A stretch of 64,000 bases of DNA from JAABUE01 sp037440925 (GTDB taxonomy: Bacteria; Chloroflexota; Anaerolineae; Anaerolineales; Villigracilaceae): assembly GCA_037440925.1 (NCBI GenBank), contig JBBITF010000016.1, positions 1 to 64,000 on the forward strand, read 5' to 3'. The number at the start of each line of letters is the position of its first letter. Position 1 is the stretch's first letter. Below are positions 19,026 to 27,061 of this stretch, one piece after another. The position numbers and the translations under genes were made by a program. Below the pieces are notes generated by a model. That model was not told the DNA's origin. It worked only from the letters and a program-made list of their open reading frames with translations, and did no database searches.

Positions 19026-19048
19026 GACAAGTCTTTAGACTTGTCCTA
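19023..19048. repeat. Hairpin, GACAAGTC/GACTTGTC family
   Basis: Arms TAGGACAAGTCT and AGACTTGTCCTA (12 of 12 bases paired) with a 2-base spacer. The arm begins with the stop codon of the macroglobulin gene. The same words form a perfect 28-base palindrome at 59121-59148. There is no T run, so it is a palindromic repeat rather than a standard terminator. Confidence 0.75.
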
Positions 19049-19115
19049 CATTGCCCTGACGTGCGAGAGGCTTTATCCATGCGAGGGGGTTGTAACTGGC
19101 AAAGGAGTACATCTT

Positions 19116-20354
19116 ATGAATGAAAATCCCTCTCCTCGCGCGGCAGAAACCGGCCCATCTTTTTACGAACGACCCTCGGTTCAACAAGAGACGCTTCCTG
19201 TTGGCGGCGTCCCATTTGGTTTTGAATCTGTGAGCAATCCGGCGCTGGGAATCGGCGGCGTGTACGGCGCTTGGGGCGAAAGTTACGACAACCTTCGCTT
19301 GAAAGAACTGCTTGAACAGCGCCTGGGACAACCATTGGACGCGCGAGAGGAGATGAATCTCGCCGAACTGGGCTTTTTGAGCCGTCATCACGTTCAGGAT
19401 CTCTCGCCCGAAGAGCATTTAGAAGTGGAGGTGGAGGTTGGCGCTCGCCTTTTGCGTCAGGCGGCTCTGGCGAATGGCTGGCAGCCGGCCGAGGTGGAGG
19501 CGGTGCTAATCGGCATGAGCGGACCGGTCGCGCCGGATTACGTCGAACGCATTGCAGCGCGGGCTGGTATTTCTCCCCAGGCGTTGAAAGTCAGCGTCCA
19601 CAAAGCCTGCGATGGCTCGGTGGGCAGTTTGCACCTGGCGTTGAATCCCGGCTTAGCGTCTGGCAATGAGCCGAATATCGCCGAAGAAGTGCGCGGCAAA
19701 AAGACCCTGGTAGGCGGCATCGAAGGCCTAAGCCGCTTCATCCAGCGGGCGCGCGACAAAAACGCGCTACAGCTGTTTGGCAACGGCGCCGGCCTCATCG
19801 GCTTGATTCCAGGGCAGACTATGAAGTTCCTGACAGGCGCCAAACACGAGGCCTACGACGAGGAGGGGGTGCTGGCGGTGCGAATGTATTATCCTCACTC
19901 CCGTCAGAGTCTGCTGGAAGTGACCCAGAGCGGACAATCGGTGCGCGTGGCTGGGTTGATGCACGAACCGCAGGGCGACGCGCCGATTGACATGGCCGGC
20001 CCGATGGGCATGGTCAAACTCTTTGTTCGTACCGGGGTGGAGGTTGTGGCCGAGGTTTACCAGGCTTACCGCCGTCTGATGGAAAAACTCGGCACGCCCG
20101 AACGTTCTCTTGCGGCAGGCATTATCCATCATGCCAATTACAAAATCAATCAACTCAAAGAGAAACACCTGAAAAACCTCGGCATTCAATTCCCTATGCC
20201 CTGGTTACTCAGCGACTTCGGCAACGTGAGTGCGGCCTCTAACATGATTGCCTTTCTGCGTCAATTGCCCAGTCTAAAGCCCGGCGACCACGTTTTGTTC
20301 GACGGCTTCGGCGCAGGGACGTATTATGACGTGCTGACAGTTTCGATGGGTTGA
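19116..20354 (+). CDS. FabH-like 3-oxoacyl-ACP synthase III family protein
   Basis: A thiolase-fold condensing enzyme of about 412 residues. The predicted catalytic triad is visible: Cys165 in HKACDGSVGS, His339 in HHANYK (equivalent to the HQAN motif of FabH) and Asn370 in DFGNVSAAS. It is about 80 residues longer than E. coli FabH, mostly at the N-terminus (PSFYERPSVQQETLP...), so the substrate may differ from acetyl-CoA/malonyl-ACP; a secondary-metabolite or HMG-CoA-synthase-like role cannot be excluded. ATG 19116 is preceded by AAAGGAG; the frame is open to 19041 but has no site there. Stands alone and overlaps the 3' end of the convergent exporter gene by 31 bases. Confidence 0.82.
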   Translation: MNENPSPRAAETGPSFYERPSVQQETLPVGGVPFGFESVSNPALGIGGVYGAWGESYDNLRLKELLEQRLGQPLDAREEMNLAELGFLSRHHVQDLSPEEHLEVEVEVGARLLRQAALANGWQPAEVEAVLIGMSGPVAPDYVERIAARAGISPQALKVSVHKACDGSVGSLHLALNPGLASGNEPNIAEEVRGKKTLVGGIEGLSRFIQRARDKNALQLFGNGAGLIGLIPGQTMKFLTGAKHEAYDEEGVLAVRMYYPHSRQSLLEVTQSGQSVRVAGLMHEPQGDAPIDMAGPMGMVKLFVRTGVEVVAEVYQAYRRLMEKLGTPERSLAAGIIHHANYKINQLKEKHLKNLGIQFPMPWLLSDFGNVSAASNMIAFLRQLPSLKPGDHVLFDGFGAGTYYDVLTVSMG

Positions 20355-22171
20355 GGCCTCTCAACCTCTGCCACCCCATAAGCCACCTCCAATTCATGGC
20401 GGAACTGTTGCGTATACAGGTTGTAGTAGTGTCCGCGCAGTTTCAGCAGTTCGGCGTGCGTGCCTTGCTCGGCGATGCGCCCGTTTTGGATGACCAGGAT
20501 GCGGTCGGCGCGGCGGATGGTGCTGAGGCGGTGCGCAATCACAAAAGAGGTGCGTCCCTGCATCAGGGCTTCCATGCCTTTCTGGATGAGGGCCTCGGTG
20601 AGCGTGTCCACACTGGAGGTAGCCTCGTCCATGATGAACAGTTCGGGCTTGGCCAGCACCGCGCGCGCAAGACTAATCAACTGCTTCTGTCCTACCGAGA
20701 GCAGATTGCCGCCCTCGCCTACGTTCTGGTCGTAGCCCTTTTCGAGCGTGACAATGAAATCGTGCGCGCCGGCGATTTTGGCGGCCTCTTCCACTTCGGC
20801 GTCGCTTGCCTCCAGCCGTCCGTAGCGGATGTTTTCGCGTACCGTTCCGCTGAACAAATGCGGCGTTTGCAGCACTACCCCAATGCGCGAGTGGATAGAT
20901 TGCAGCGTGTACTCGGTGTAGTCGCGCCCGTTGATGCGGATGACGCCTGCCTTCGGCTCGTAGAAACGGCATAGCAGATTGACAATTGTGGACTTACCGC
21001 CGCCGGTCGGCCCTACCAGTGCGATGGTCTCGCCTGCGTTCACCGTCAGCGTGAAATCGCTCAAGACGGGTTGACGGTCCTCGTAATAGAAATCTACATG
21101 CTCGAATTCGATGCGGCCCAACAAAGTTTCCGCATCTACGGCGCCGGGTCTGTTCTGGACCTCGGCGGGGGTATCCACCAACTTGAAGATTCTCTCGGCT
21201 GAAGCGATGGAATGTTGCAGTTCGGCGTAGACGCGCGCCAAATCCTGCACCGGCCACATCATAAAGGTCAAGTACGAAACAAAAGCGTGGATGCCGCCTA
21301 CCGTCATCAATCCCACTTGCGCCTGCAAGCCGCCATACCACAAGATGACGCCCAGCGCGCTGGCCGAGATGATTTGCACCGCCGGCAGGAACAGCGCCGA
21401 AAGCCAGGCGGCGCGATATGAGGCACGGTACATAGCGTTGGTCAATTGCTGGAATTCGGCCAGGTTCTCGTCTTCCCGTAACAGGGCTTTGACCACCCGC
21501 ACGCCCTGGATGTTCTCATTGAACGCGCCGGTGATTTTCGAGTTAGCGCGCCTTGAGGCGCGAAACTCTACCAAGATGCGCTTGCGAAATTCGATAGCCA
21601 CCACAATCAAGATGGGAATGGTCGCCAGCACAATCAGGCCCAGTTTCCAGTTGATCCATAGCATGAAGGCGGTGGCAGTGGTGATATTCATGAAAGCCCA
21701 GGTTATGTCCAGCAAGCCCCAGGTCAACAGGTCCGATACACGTCCGGTGTCTGAGGTAACGCGTGCCATCAACCGCCCCACGGCGTTTTGTGCGTAGTAT
21801 GAGAGCGACAAATCTTGCAAGTGGTCGAACAGCATCTTGCGCAGGTCATATTGCACGCGCTCGCCCAGCACGCCGGCCAGGTAGATGAAGCAGAAGACCA
21901 GGCCGGCCTGGATGATTTGCATTCCGCCATACAGCGCACCCAGTTTCCATAGCATGTCAATATCTTTCTTGACGATGCCCAGGTCAATGATTTGCTTGTT
22001 GACATACGTGAATAGCGAATCCTGCGCCGAGACCAGCGCGATGGTGAGCAAAAAGCCTGCCACCCAGCGCCAGTGTGGTTTCAGCAGCCCCAAAATGCGT
22101 TTGAATATCGGGGCCGTAAGTTGACTGGTGTGTTCCTCTTCTTCGAGTTCGATCATTTCGTTGTCAGTCAT
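20324..22171 (-). CDS. ABC exporter half-transporter, consensus Walker B subunit
   Basis: A 615-residue type IV (ABCB-like) exporter half: six-helix membrane domain at about 30-320, then the nucleotide-binding domain with Walker A GPTGGGKST, Walker B LFIMDEATSSVD (catalytic Glu present) and H-loop IAHRLS. The signature motif is LSVGQKQ, with Val in place of the first Gly of LSGGQ. In a heterodimer with the upstream gene, this Glu pairs with the partner's intact LSGGQ to form the active site. Its start overlaps the partner's stop by 8 bases (GGAG precedes ATG). Typical substrates of such pairs are drugs or lipids, which the sequence does not reveal. Its 3' end overlaps the convergent FabH-like gene. 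Confidence 0.94.
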   Translation of the reverse strand: MTDNEMIELEEEEHTSQLTAPIFKRILGLLKPHWRWVAGFLLTIALVSAQDSLFTYVNKQIIDLGIVKKDIDMLWKLGALYGGMQIIQAGLVFCFIYLAGVLGERVQYDLRKMLFDHLQDLSLSYYAQNAVGRLMARVTSDTGRVSDLLTWGLLDITWAFMNITTATAFMLWINWKLGLIVLATIPILIVVAIEFRKRILVEFRASRRANSKITGAFNENIQGVRVVKALLREDENLAEFQQLTNAMYRASYRAAWLSALFLPAVQIISASALGVILWYGGLQAQVGLMTVGGIHAFVSYLTFMMWPVQDLARVYAELQHSIASAERIFKLVDTPAEVQNRPGAVDAETLLGRIEFEHVDFYYEDRQPVLSDFTLTVNAGETIALVGPTGGGKSTIVNLLCRFYEPKAGVIRINGRDYTEYTLQSIHSRIGVVLQTPHLFSGTVRENIRYGRLEASDAEVEEAAKIAGAHDFIVTLEKGYDQNVGEGGNLLSVGQKQLISLARAVLAKPELFIMDEATSSVDTLTEALIQKGMEALMQGRTSFVIAHRLSTIRRADRILVIQNGRIAEQGTHAELLKLRGHYYNLYTQQFRHELEVAYGVAEVERPQPIETVSTS

Positions 22172-24059
22172 GGTAATTCTCCAATGAGGATGAAATAATG
22201 CTTGCTAAATTTTCTCTGTTATCTTTCATCCCGATTTCTAACTCCAATTCCTCGTCAATCCTGGTCTGTATGTCATAAATCTGCCGATACATGCCATTCT
22301 GCGCCAGCAGTTCCTCGTGCGTTCCCATTTCCACGATTTGGCCCTTATCCAGCACCAAAATCAGGTCAGCGTTCATCACCGATTGGATGCGATGTGCAAT
22401 GATGAAGGTGGTGCGGTCTTGCATCAGGGCCTCCAGCGCAGCGCGGATTTCTGCCTCTGTTTCCATGTCTACCGAGGAAGTAGAATCGTCCAAAATCAAG
22501 ATGCGCGGGTTCTTGAGCAGGGTGCGGGCAATCGTCACGCGTTGTTTCTGCCCGCCTGAAAGCGTCACGCCTTTCTCTCCGACCAGTGTGTTGTAGCCGT
22601 CAGGAAAGGTCAAAATGCCGTCGTGGATGGCGGCAGCGCGCGCCGCCGTTTCGATTTCTTCCATCGAGACATCTCGCCCAACGCCATAGGCAATATTCTC
22701 TCGAATCGAGCGGCTGAACAGGAACGGTTCCTGCTCGACGATGCCAATCTGCTGGCGCAAATACGCGCGCGGGTAATCCTTCAGTTCGACGCCATCCAAC
22801 AGGATGCGTCCGGCCGTGTAGTCGTGGAAGCGCGGTAAAAGATTGATTAGGGAGGTCTTGCCCGAACCGGTGGAACCCAACAGGGCTACGACCTGCCCTG
22901 GAGCGACGTGGAAGGACACGTCTTTGAGCGCCTCCGTCTTACCATCTGAGTAAATGAAGGAGACGTTCTCGAAGGTGATCTCGCCTCGCACAGGAGCCTG
23001 GGGCTGCACCCGCCCATCTAGCAGCGCCTCCCGCTCCTGCTTCACGATTTCCATCAGGCGGCTGTATGAAACCAGGCCCGTAGAAGTTTGTACAATCAAG
23101 CGCCCCAGGTTGCGAATCGGCCAAATCAACCACACCACCAACCCGACGTAAGCCAGATACGTTCCTACGGTGATTTCACCGTTTATCGCCATCAGTGCCC
23201 CAAACAGAAAACCGCCTAGCATTTGCAAACCCAAAACGATATCCGAAAGCGGCCAAAAGAGCGAATGCATGATGAGCAAGTCCTTGCCGCGTTCAAACTT
23301 CTCCCAATTGTCTTCCTCGAACTTGTTTTTTTCGTATTCCTGACGGGCAAAAGCCTTCACCACGCGCACACCGGTCAGGTTCTCTTGCAGTGTGGTGGAC
23401 AGTTTGGCCTCTTGTTCCTGGTATTTTTCGTAGCGTTGGGTAACTTGCTTGAAGAACCACAGCGAAACGAGCAAGATAAAAGGAATCACGATGATAGAGG
23501 CCCAGGCCAGTGTAGCGTTCAATTGCAGCAGTGCGGCAAAATTGATGGTAAAGAGCAGCACGATGCGACCTACGCCAATGGCTTGTTCGCTGAAGAAACG
23601 CCGCAGCGCATCTACATCGGACGTGCAGCGTTCGATCAGGTCGCCGGTGGGTGTGGCGCTGTGATACGAAAAACTGAGCCGCTGGATGTGGTCGAACAAA
23701 AAATTGCGCAGGCGGCGCGTCACGCCCTCGGCAGTGTAGGCGGCTAATCGTCCAGACAGATATGCAAATCCGCCCTCGAACAATGCCAACGCAAGGAAGC
23801 CCAGCGCAGTGTAGATGAGCAGCGTCTGCCCTGCGCTGGTCGCAAGGATTTCTGTAGTCATCAGATGGTCTATGAAATAGCGCAGCAGCAAGAAAGTCGC
23901 CGTTTTGGAGACTGCCGAAATTGCCAGCGTGACCACGGCGCCTAGATAGGACAGGCGAAAATCTTGCATCATGCGCCACAGCCCCATAAGCCGGTTTTTA
24001 TGTTGCGCACTTCGAAAGTCAAAATAGATGGAGGGTTGAGTAGGTGAGAGGATAGTCAT
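22164..24059 (-). CDS. ABC exporter half-transporter, degenerate Walker B subunit
   Basis: A 631-residue ABC exporter half with six-helix membrane domain and nucleotide-binding domain: Walker A GSTGSGKTS, signature LSGGQKQR, H-loop IAHRIQ. Walker B reads ILILDDSTSSVD, with Asp where the catalytic Glu normally stands. This is the hallmark of the inactive-site subunit in heterodimeric exporters such as BmrC of BmrCD and TM287 of TM287/288. I chose ATG 24059, preceded by GGAAG. A GTG at 24125 in the same frame is rejected because it lies inside the terminator hairpin. First structural gene of a leader-controlled operon. Confidence 0.93.
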   Translation of the reverse strand: MTILSPTQPSIYFDFRSAQHKNRLMGLWRMMQDFRLSYLGAVVTLAISAVSKTATFLLLRYFIDHLMTTEILATSAGQTLLIYTALGFLALALFEGGFAYLSGRLAAYTAEGVTRRLRNFLFDHIQRLSFSYHSATPTGDLIERCTSDVDALRRFFSEQAIGVGRIVLLFTINFAALLQLNATLAWASIIVIPFILLVSLWFFKQVTQRYEKYQEQEAKLSTTLQENLTGVRVVKAFARQEYEKNKFEEDNWEKFERGKDLLIMHSLFWPLSDIVLGLQMLGGFLFGALMAINGEITVGTYLAYVGLVVWLIWPIRNLGRLIVQTSTGLVSYSRLMEIVKQEREALLDGRVQPQAPVRGEITFENVSFIYSDGKTEALKDVSFHVAPGQVVALLGSTGSGKTSLINLLPRFHDYTAGRILLDGVELKDYPRAYLRQQIGIVEQEPFLFSRSIRENIAYGVGRDVSMEEIETAARAAAIHDGILTFPDGYNTLVGEKGVTLSGGQKQRVTIARTLLKNPRILILDDSTSSVDMETEAEIRAALEALMQDRTTFIIAHRIQSVMNADLILVLDKGQIVEMGTHEELLAQNGMYRQIYDIQTRIDEELELEIGMKDNRENLASIISSSLENYHD

Positions 24060-24108
24060 TTTTTCTTCCGTAACGCCAGGCTTGCCTGGCACAAGAGCGT
24101 TGATGAGG

Positions 24109-24144
24109 GAAAACAAAAAGGTCACGGCGCAGGCGCGCCGTGAC
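24109..24144 (-). terminator. Intrinsic terminator (attenuator) before the ABC exporter genes
   Basis: On the minus strand, perfect 10-base arms GTCACGGCGC and GCGCCGTGAC with a 4-base loop (hairpin 24144-24121) are followed directly by CTTTTTGTTTT. It sits between the leader ORF stop (24170) and the exporter start (24059), so it would end transcription before the structural genes unless prevented. The seven-base segment GGCGCGC of its 5' arm can alternatively pair with GTGCGCC inside the leader ORF (one G-U pair). A second hairpin, GCCAGGC/GCCTGGC at about 24076-24090, follows. Confidence 0.8.
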
Positions 24145-24169
24145 CCGAATCCAGGACAAAGTAAGATGC

Positions 24170-24250
24170 CTAAACGGTGAACAGGCGCACTCCGAGCAGG
24201 GTGTTTTCAGCGGGAACGGTCCCCTGGATTGAATAGAACAAGTTGCTCAT
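24170..24250 (-). CDS. 26-residue leader peptide upstream of the ABC exporter
   Basis: A short ORF opening MSNLFYSIQG and ending RLFTV, with ATG at 24250 and TAG at 24172-24170. AAAGGAGG precedes the ATG by 7 bases, one of the best ribosome sites in the window. It lies between a consensus-like promoter and an intrinsic terminator, ahead of two ABC exporter genes. This is the layout of ribosome-mediated attenuation, described for the BmrB leader of bmrCD in Bacillus subtilis; I see no obvious sequence similarity to BmrB. The peptide has no runs of a single amino acid, so a response to an antibiotic-stalled ribosome is more likely than to amino-acid starvation. Expression and function are inferred. 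Confidence 0.7.
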   Translation of the reverse strand: MSNLFYSIQGTVPAENTLLGVRLFTV

Positions 24251-24261
24251 AGAGTGCGCCT
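24183..24261 (-). promoter_or_regulatory. Leader stem enclosing the leader ORF
   Basis: Ten-base perfect inverted repeat: AGGCGCACTC at the leader ribosome site (plus 24261-24252) and GAGTGCGCCT near the end of the leader ORF (plus 24192-24183). The stem would occlude part of the Shine-Dalgarno sequence. Its downstream arm contains the GTGCGCC that could instead pair with the terminator, so the two structures compete. This is the expected architecture of an attenuator switch. Confidence 0.6.
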
Positions 24262-24289
24262 CCTTTCGTCAAAAGTTAATAGCGGCTTG

Positions 24290-24319
24290 AGTGTACCCTT
24301 GAAGTGCCATTTATGTCAA
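24290..24319 (-). promoter_or_regulatory. Sigma-70-type promoter of the leader/ABC exporter operon
   Basis: TTGACA (plus 24319-24314), an 18-base spacer and TACACT (24295-24290) on the minus strand. Transcription would begin near 24283, about 33 bases before the leader ORF, placing leader, terminator and both exporter genes on one transcript. Confidence 0.65.
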
Positions 24320-24364
24320 GTGCTATTACTGATGAGGGTGTGTTCCAAAATCGTCGGTAGAAGG

Positions 24365-24574
24365 TCAATTAGCCTGCAGGATTTGCTTCCAGGCTTGATT
24401 CCACTCCTGACTTCCTCCCATCCCGGCGCTCCGAAGCGCTAACATCGCCTGTAATTCTTTCGCTTTCCATCGCTGCCCTCGCCTCTTACAGCGCCAAGCA
24501 ATTCCCTTACAGGCACTCTCCAACGTCCCACTCCCGATCGGATATCCCGCCCGACGAAAAGTAGCCATGTTCAA
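24365..24574 (-). pseudogene. 3' fragment of an ISKra4-type transposase
   Basis: Encodes a C-terminal transposase fragment with GYPIGSGTLESACKGIAWRC, KRRGQRWKAKELQAMLALR and a final WNQAWKQ. The GSGxxESACK and RxGxxW pattern is that of the ISKra4 family. Only about 65 residues remain and everything upstream is missing: the frame runs directly into an oppositely oriented transposase remnant near 24600. No terminal inverted repeats were found. Residual, not mobile. Confidence 0.7.
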
Positions 24575-24613
24575 GAGAAACTCCCGTCACTGCAAATACC
24601 GCTGACCAGCCAT

Positions 24614-25095
24614 GTGGATGAACTGCCGGAGGCGCTGCGCAAACGGCTGCACAACTCCTGGGCTGAAACCTTCTATCGCGAGTTCTTTTGCCGCCTGAAT
24701 GAGAAACCATTTGAAGTATTGTACACAGATTTCCCGTCGCGCCCGAATGTGCCGGTCAACGTGCTGGTGGGTTTGGAGTTTCTGAAGGCAGCCAACGGCT
24801 GGACGGATGAAGATCTGTGTGCTGGATGTGAACAGCGCGCTCGCTGCCCTATCCAGGAACGCAAGCGCCTGGGGGGATGCGCCTGTCTTTTACGCTAGAG
24901 GAATTGCGGCGGGCACGGCGGCTTCATCGTTACTTACAAGCCAATCGGGGAGCAGAGAAAGCCAAAAACGGGCTGCAATCAGGGCAAAACCGCTTGCAAC
25001 AGCGAGTGGAAGAGGCTGTTTCTTCTTTTTTCTGCGCCTTGCGGCTGGCTTTTCAGGCTGTCGAGCCGCACCGACACCCGGAATTCGGTTGGTAA
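24614..25095 (+). pseudogene. 5' fragment of an IS1182-type (DUF772) transposase
   Basis: Bases 24614-24820 encode a typical IS1182-family N-terminus: SWAETFYREFFCRLNEKPFEVLYTDFPSRPNVPVNVLVGLEFLKAANGWTDEDL. After DEDL the frame diverges into CAGCEQRARCP and stops at 24898. A second frame (24877-25095) continues with a charged sequence that may be a frameshifted continuation. The catalytic DDE core is absent. Together with the preceding fragment it marks a former insertion hotspot between the exporter operon and the amino-acid importers. Confidence 0.7.
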
Positions 25096-25156
25096 AGTTC
25101 AGGTTGTTGCAGTGGAGTCAAAAATTAAAAAGTCGCAAAAAGGTCGGCCAAAAGAC

Positions 25157-25185
25157 TTGCAAGATTTGGAAAAATCGTCTATTCT
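25157..25185 (+). promoter_or_regulatory. Candidate promoter of the first amino-acid importer
   Basis: TTGCAA at 25157-25162, a 17-base spacer, and TATTCT at 25180-25185, about 105 bases upstream of the solute-binding gene. The region is AT-rich compared with its surroundings. No operator or riboswitch was recognised in the leader. Confidence 0.45.
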
Positions 25186-25291
25186 TATTCTGTCGCGTTC
25201 CATGTTGATTTTAGCCAAAGGAGGTGCCCTGGATGTGATTATGTAACCATCTTTCAGAATTCCAAAACCAATAATTCTCTTGGAGGAGAAC

Positions 25292-26095
25292 ATGAAAAAA
25301 TTGATAACCACCTTAAGCCTTTTGGCCGTAATCGCCATGGCGTTGACGGCCTGTGGCGGTCAACCAGCGGCTCCAGCCGCTACTGAAGCCCCAGCCGCCG
25401 GCGGCCTGCCCGACTTAGGCGGCAAAGCAGTTGTCGTGGCAGTAGAAAACGCCTATCCGCCCTTCAACATGATTGACGAAGCCACCGGCAAGGGCGTGGG
25501 TTGGGACTACGACACCGTCACTGAAATTTGCAAACGCATTAACTGTGTCCCTGAGTTCAAAGAAGCCGCTTGGGATGGCATCTTTCCAGCCATGCAGGCT
25601 GGCGAATATGACTGGCTGGCTGATGGCGTGACCTATACCGCCGAGCGCGACGAAATCGTGGACTTCTCGATACCTTATGTGACAGTTGGCCAGGTCTTGC
25701 TTGTCCGCGCCGACGAAACGGCCACTTTGGACGACTTCAAAGCCAATGCGGACCTACTGGTTGGCACACAGATCGGCACCACCAACGAAATTGTTGCCAA
25801 AGAAACCTTCCCCGACAAAGAAATCCAATCCTTTGAAGACTTTGGCGCAGCGGTACTGGCGTTGATTTCCAATGACATTGATGCCGTTGTCATTGATACT
25901 GTTTCTGCCACCGGCTACATGAAAGAGAACGAAGGGAAGTTAAAAAACGGCGGTCAGATTACTTCCGATGAAGAGTTGGCCTTCGTCTTCCCGCCAGGCA
26001 GCGACCTGAGGGCTGCGGTAGATGCCGCTCTGCAATCCATGATAGATGATGGAACGCTGGAAGCCCTGAATAAGAAATGGGGCCTGGCGCAATAG
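25292..26095 (+). CDS. Amino-acid ABC importer, solute-binding lipoprotein (cassette 1)
   Basis: A 267-residue family 3 solute-binding lipoprotein. MKKLITTLSLLAVIAMALTAC gives a lipobox LTAC, followed by an Ala/Pro linker, then VVVAVENAYPPFNMIDEATG, GVGWDYDTVTEICKRI, MQAGEYDWLADGVTYTAERDEIVDFSIPYV, the signature of polar amino-acid binders, and ALNKKWGLAQ at the end. GGAGGAG precedes ATG 25292. It is followed by a strong hairpin and then the cognate permease and ATPase. The ligand is not determinable by eye. Confidence 0.93.
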   Translation: MKKLITTLSLLAVIAMALTACGGQPAAPAATEAPAAGGLPDLGGKAVVVAVENAYPPFNMIDEATGKGVGWDYDTVTEICKRINCVPEFKEAAWDGIFPAMQAGEYDWLADGVTYTAERDEIVDFSIPYVTVGQVLLVRADETATLDDFKANADLLVGTQIGTTNEIVAKETFPDKEIQSFEDFGAAVLALISNDIDAVVIDTVSATGYMKENEGKLKNGGQITSDEELAFVFPPGSDLRAAVDAALQSMIDDGTLEALNKKWGLAQ

Positions 26096-26116
26096 TACCT
26101 GGGCAAGCCGTTTGTC

Positions 26117-26152
26117 AATTTGCGGGATGGGGGCGCTCCCATCCCGCAAATT
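26117..26152. repeat. Strong hairpin between solute-binding and permease genes
   Basis: Fifteen-base perfect arms AATTTGCGGGATGGG and CCCATCCCGCAAATT with a 6-base loop. There is no T run, so it is more likely a 3' mRNA-stabilising or partial read-through element that keeps the binding protein more abundant than the membrane subunits. It lies 21 bases after the solute-binding stop and 19 bases before the permease start. Confidence 0.7.
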
Positions 26153-26171
26153 ACACAGGAGCCTGTCTGTC

Positions 26172-27029
26172 ATGGAACCTTCCCCTGTACTGAAAGCGCC
26201 CGGCCTATTGCCCCAGAGATGGAATCCTGCTAAATGGCCCTGGTGGGTGATCGTGCTTGCATTGGCGGGGCTGGCAATCACCTGGTTGATTTTTACTTCT
26301 GCTAATTACAACGAGACCTTCATCTACCTCACCACCGGCATTTACACTACCCTACGAATCACGCTCTTTTCGTTTGTGATTGCAACCATCCTGGGTTTGC
26401 TTGCTGGCCTCGCGCGCGTATCAAAAAATGTCTTCCTCTACAATATTTCGACTCTATATGTCGAGATTGTGCGCGGCGTACCGCTGGTCGTTTTGCTGTT
26501 GTACATTGCCTTCGCGCTTTTCCCCGTGCTGGTCGAGGTCGTCACCGGCATCGGCAAGTGGGGGCTTTCCTTGATGCCTGCAAATAGCTTCTTCCAAGGG
26601 ATGGCTGATTTCACCATCCGCGTAATTCCTATGGAAGGACGCGCCATCATTGCTCTGGCTTTTGGATACGGCGCTTACGAAGCGGAAGTGTTTCGCGCTG
26701 GCATCCAATCCATTGGCAAAGGGCAAATGGAAGCGGCCAAATCACTGGGCATGAATTACTTCCAGGCCATGCGCTTTATCATCCTGCCGCAAGCCATCCG
26801 CCGCGTGTTGCCGCCGCTGGGCAATGATTTCATTGCTTGCCTGAAAGACTCATCCCTGGCAACGGTGTTGGCGGTTCCAGAACTGACACAATTGGGGCGC
26901 TTACGGCGCGCCAGTACCTTCCGCGTCCTGGAAGTGTTCAACATGGTTGCTTTTCTATATCTCTCCATGACTCTACTCCTCTCTGCTGCTGTCCGCTGGC
27001 TGGAACAGAGAATGAAGATTTTGGAATGA
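26172..27029 (+). CDS. Amino-acid ABC importer permease (cassette 1)
   Basis: A 285-residue permease of the HisM/GlnP class. A first membrane helix at about 24-43 is followed by a core: GIYTTLRITLFSFVIATILGLLAGLARVS, the class motif VEIVRGVPLVVLLLYIAF, and the EAA loop FGYGAYEAEVFRAGIQSIGKGQMEAAKSLGMNYFQAMRFIILPQAIRRVLPPLGNDFI. ATG 26172 has AGGAG 10 bases upstream; the frame extends to 26112 through the hairpin, which is unlikely to be coding. A single permease gene suggests a homodimer. The ATPase starts 32 bases downstream. Confidence 0.93.
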   Translation: MEPSPVLKAPGLLPQRWNPAKWPWWVIVLALAGLAITWLIFTSANYNETFIYLTTGIYTTLRITLFSFVIATILGLLAGLARVSKNVFLYNISTLYVEIVRGVPLVVLLLYIAFALFPVLVEVVTGIGKWGLSLMPANSFFQGMADFTIRVIPMEGRAIIALAFGYGAYEAEVFRAGIQSIGKGQMEAAKSLGMNYFQAMRFIILPQAIRRVLPPLGNDFIACLKDSSLATVLAVPELTQLGRLRRASTFRVLEVFNMVAFLYLSMTLLLSAAVRWLEQRMKILE

Positions 27030-27061
27030 GATGAATTTCAGCAAACGCGCATGGAGGATAC

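Noticed and set aside
24060..24125. N-terminal extension of the exporter subunit from GTG 24125
   Set aside because: It would begin inside the intrinsic terminator hairpin and be translated through a second hairpin; ATG 24059 has a GGAAG site and the expected start.
24807..25208. 133-codon plus-strand open frame in the transposase wreckage
   Set aside because: Low-complexity Phe/Arg-rich frame overlapping frameshifted transposase remnants, with no ribosome site; not a credible gene.
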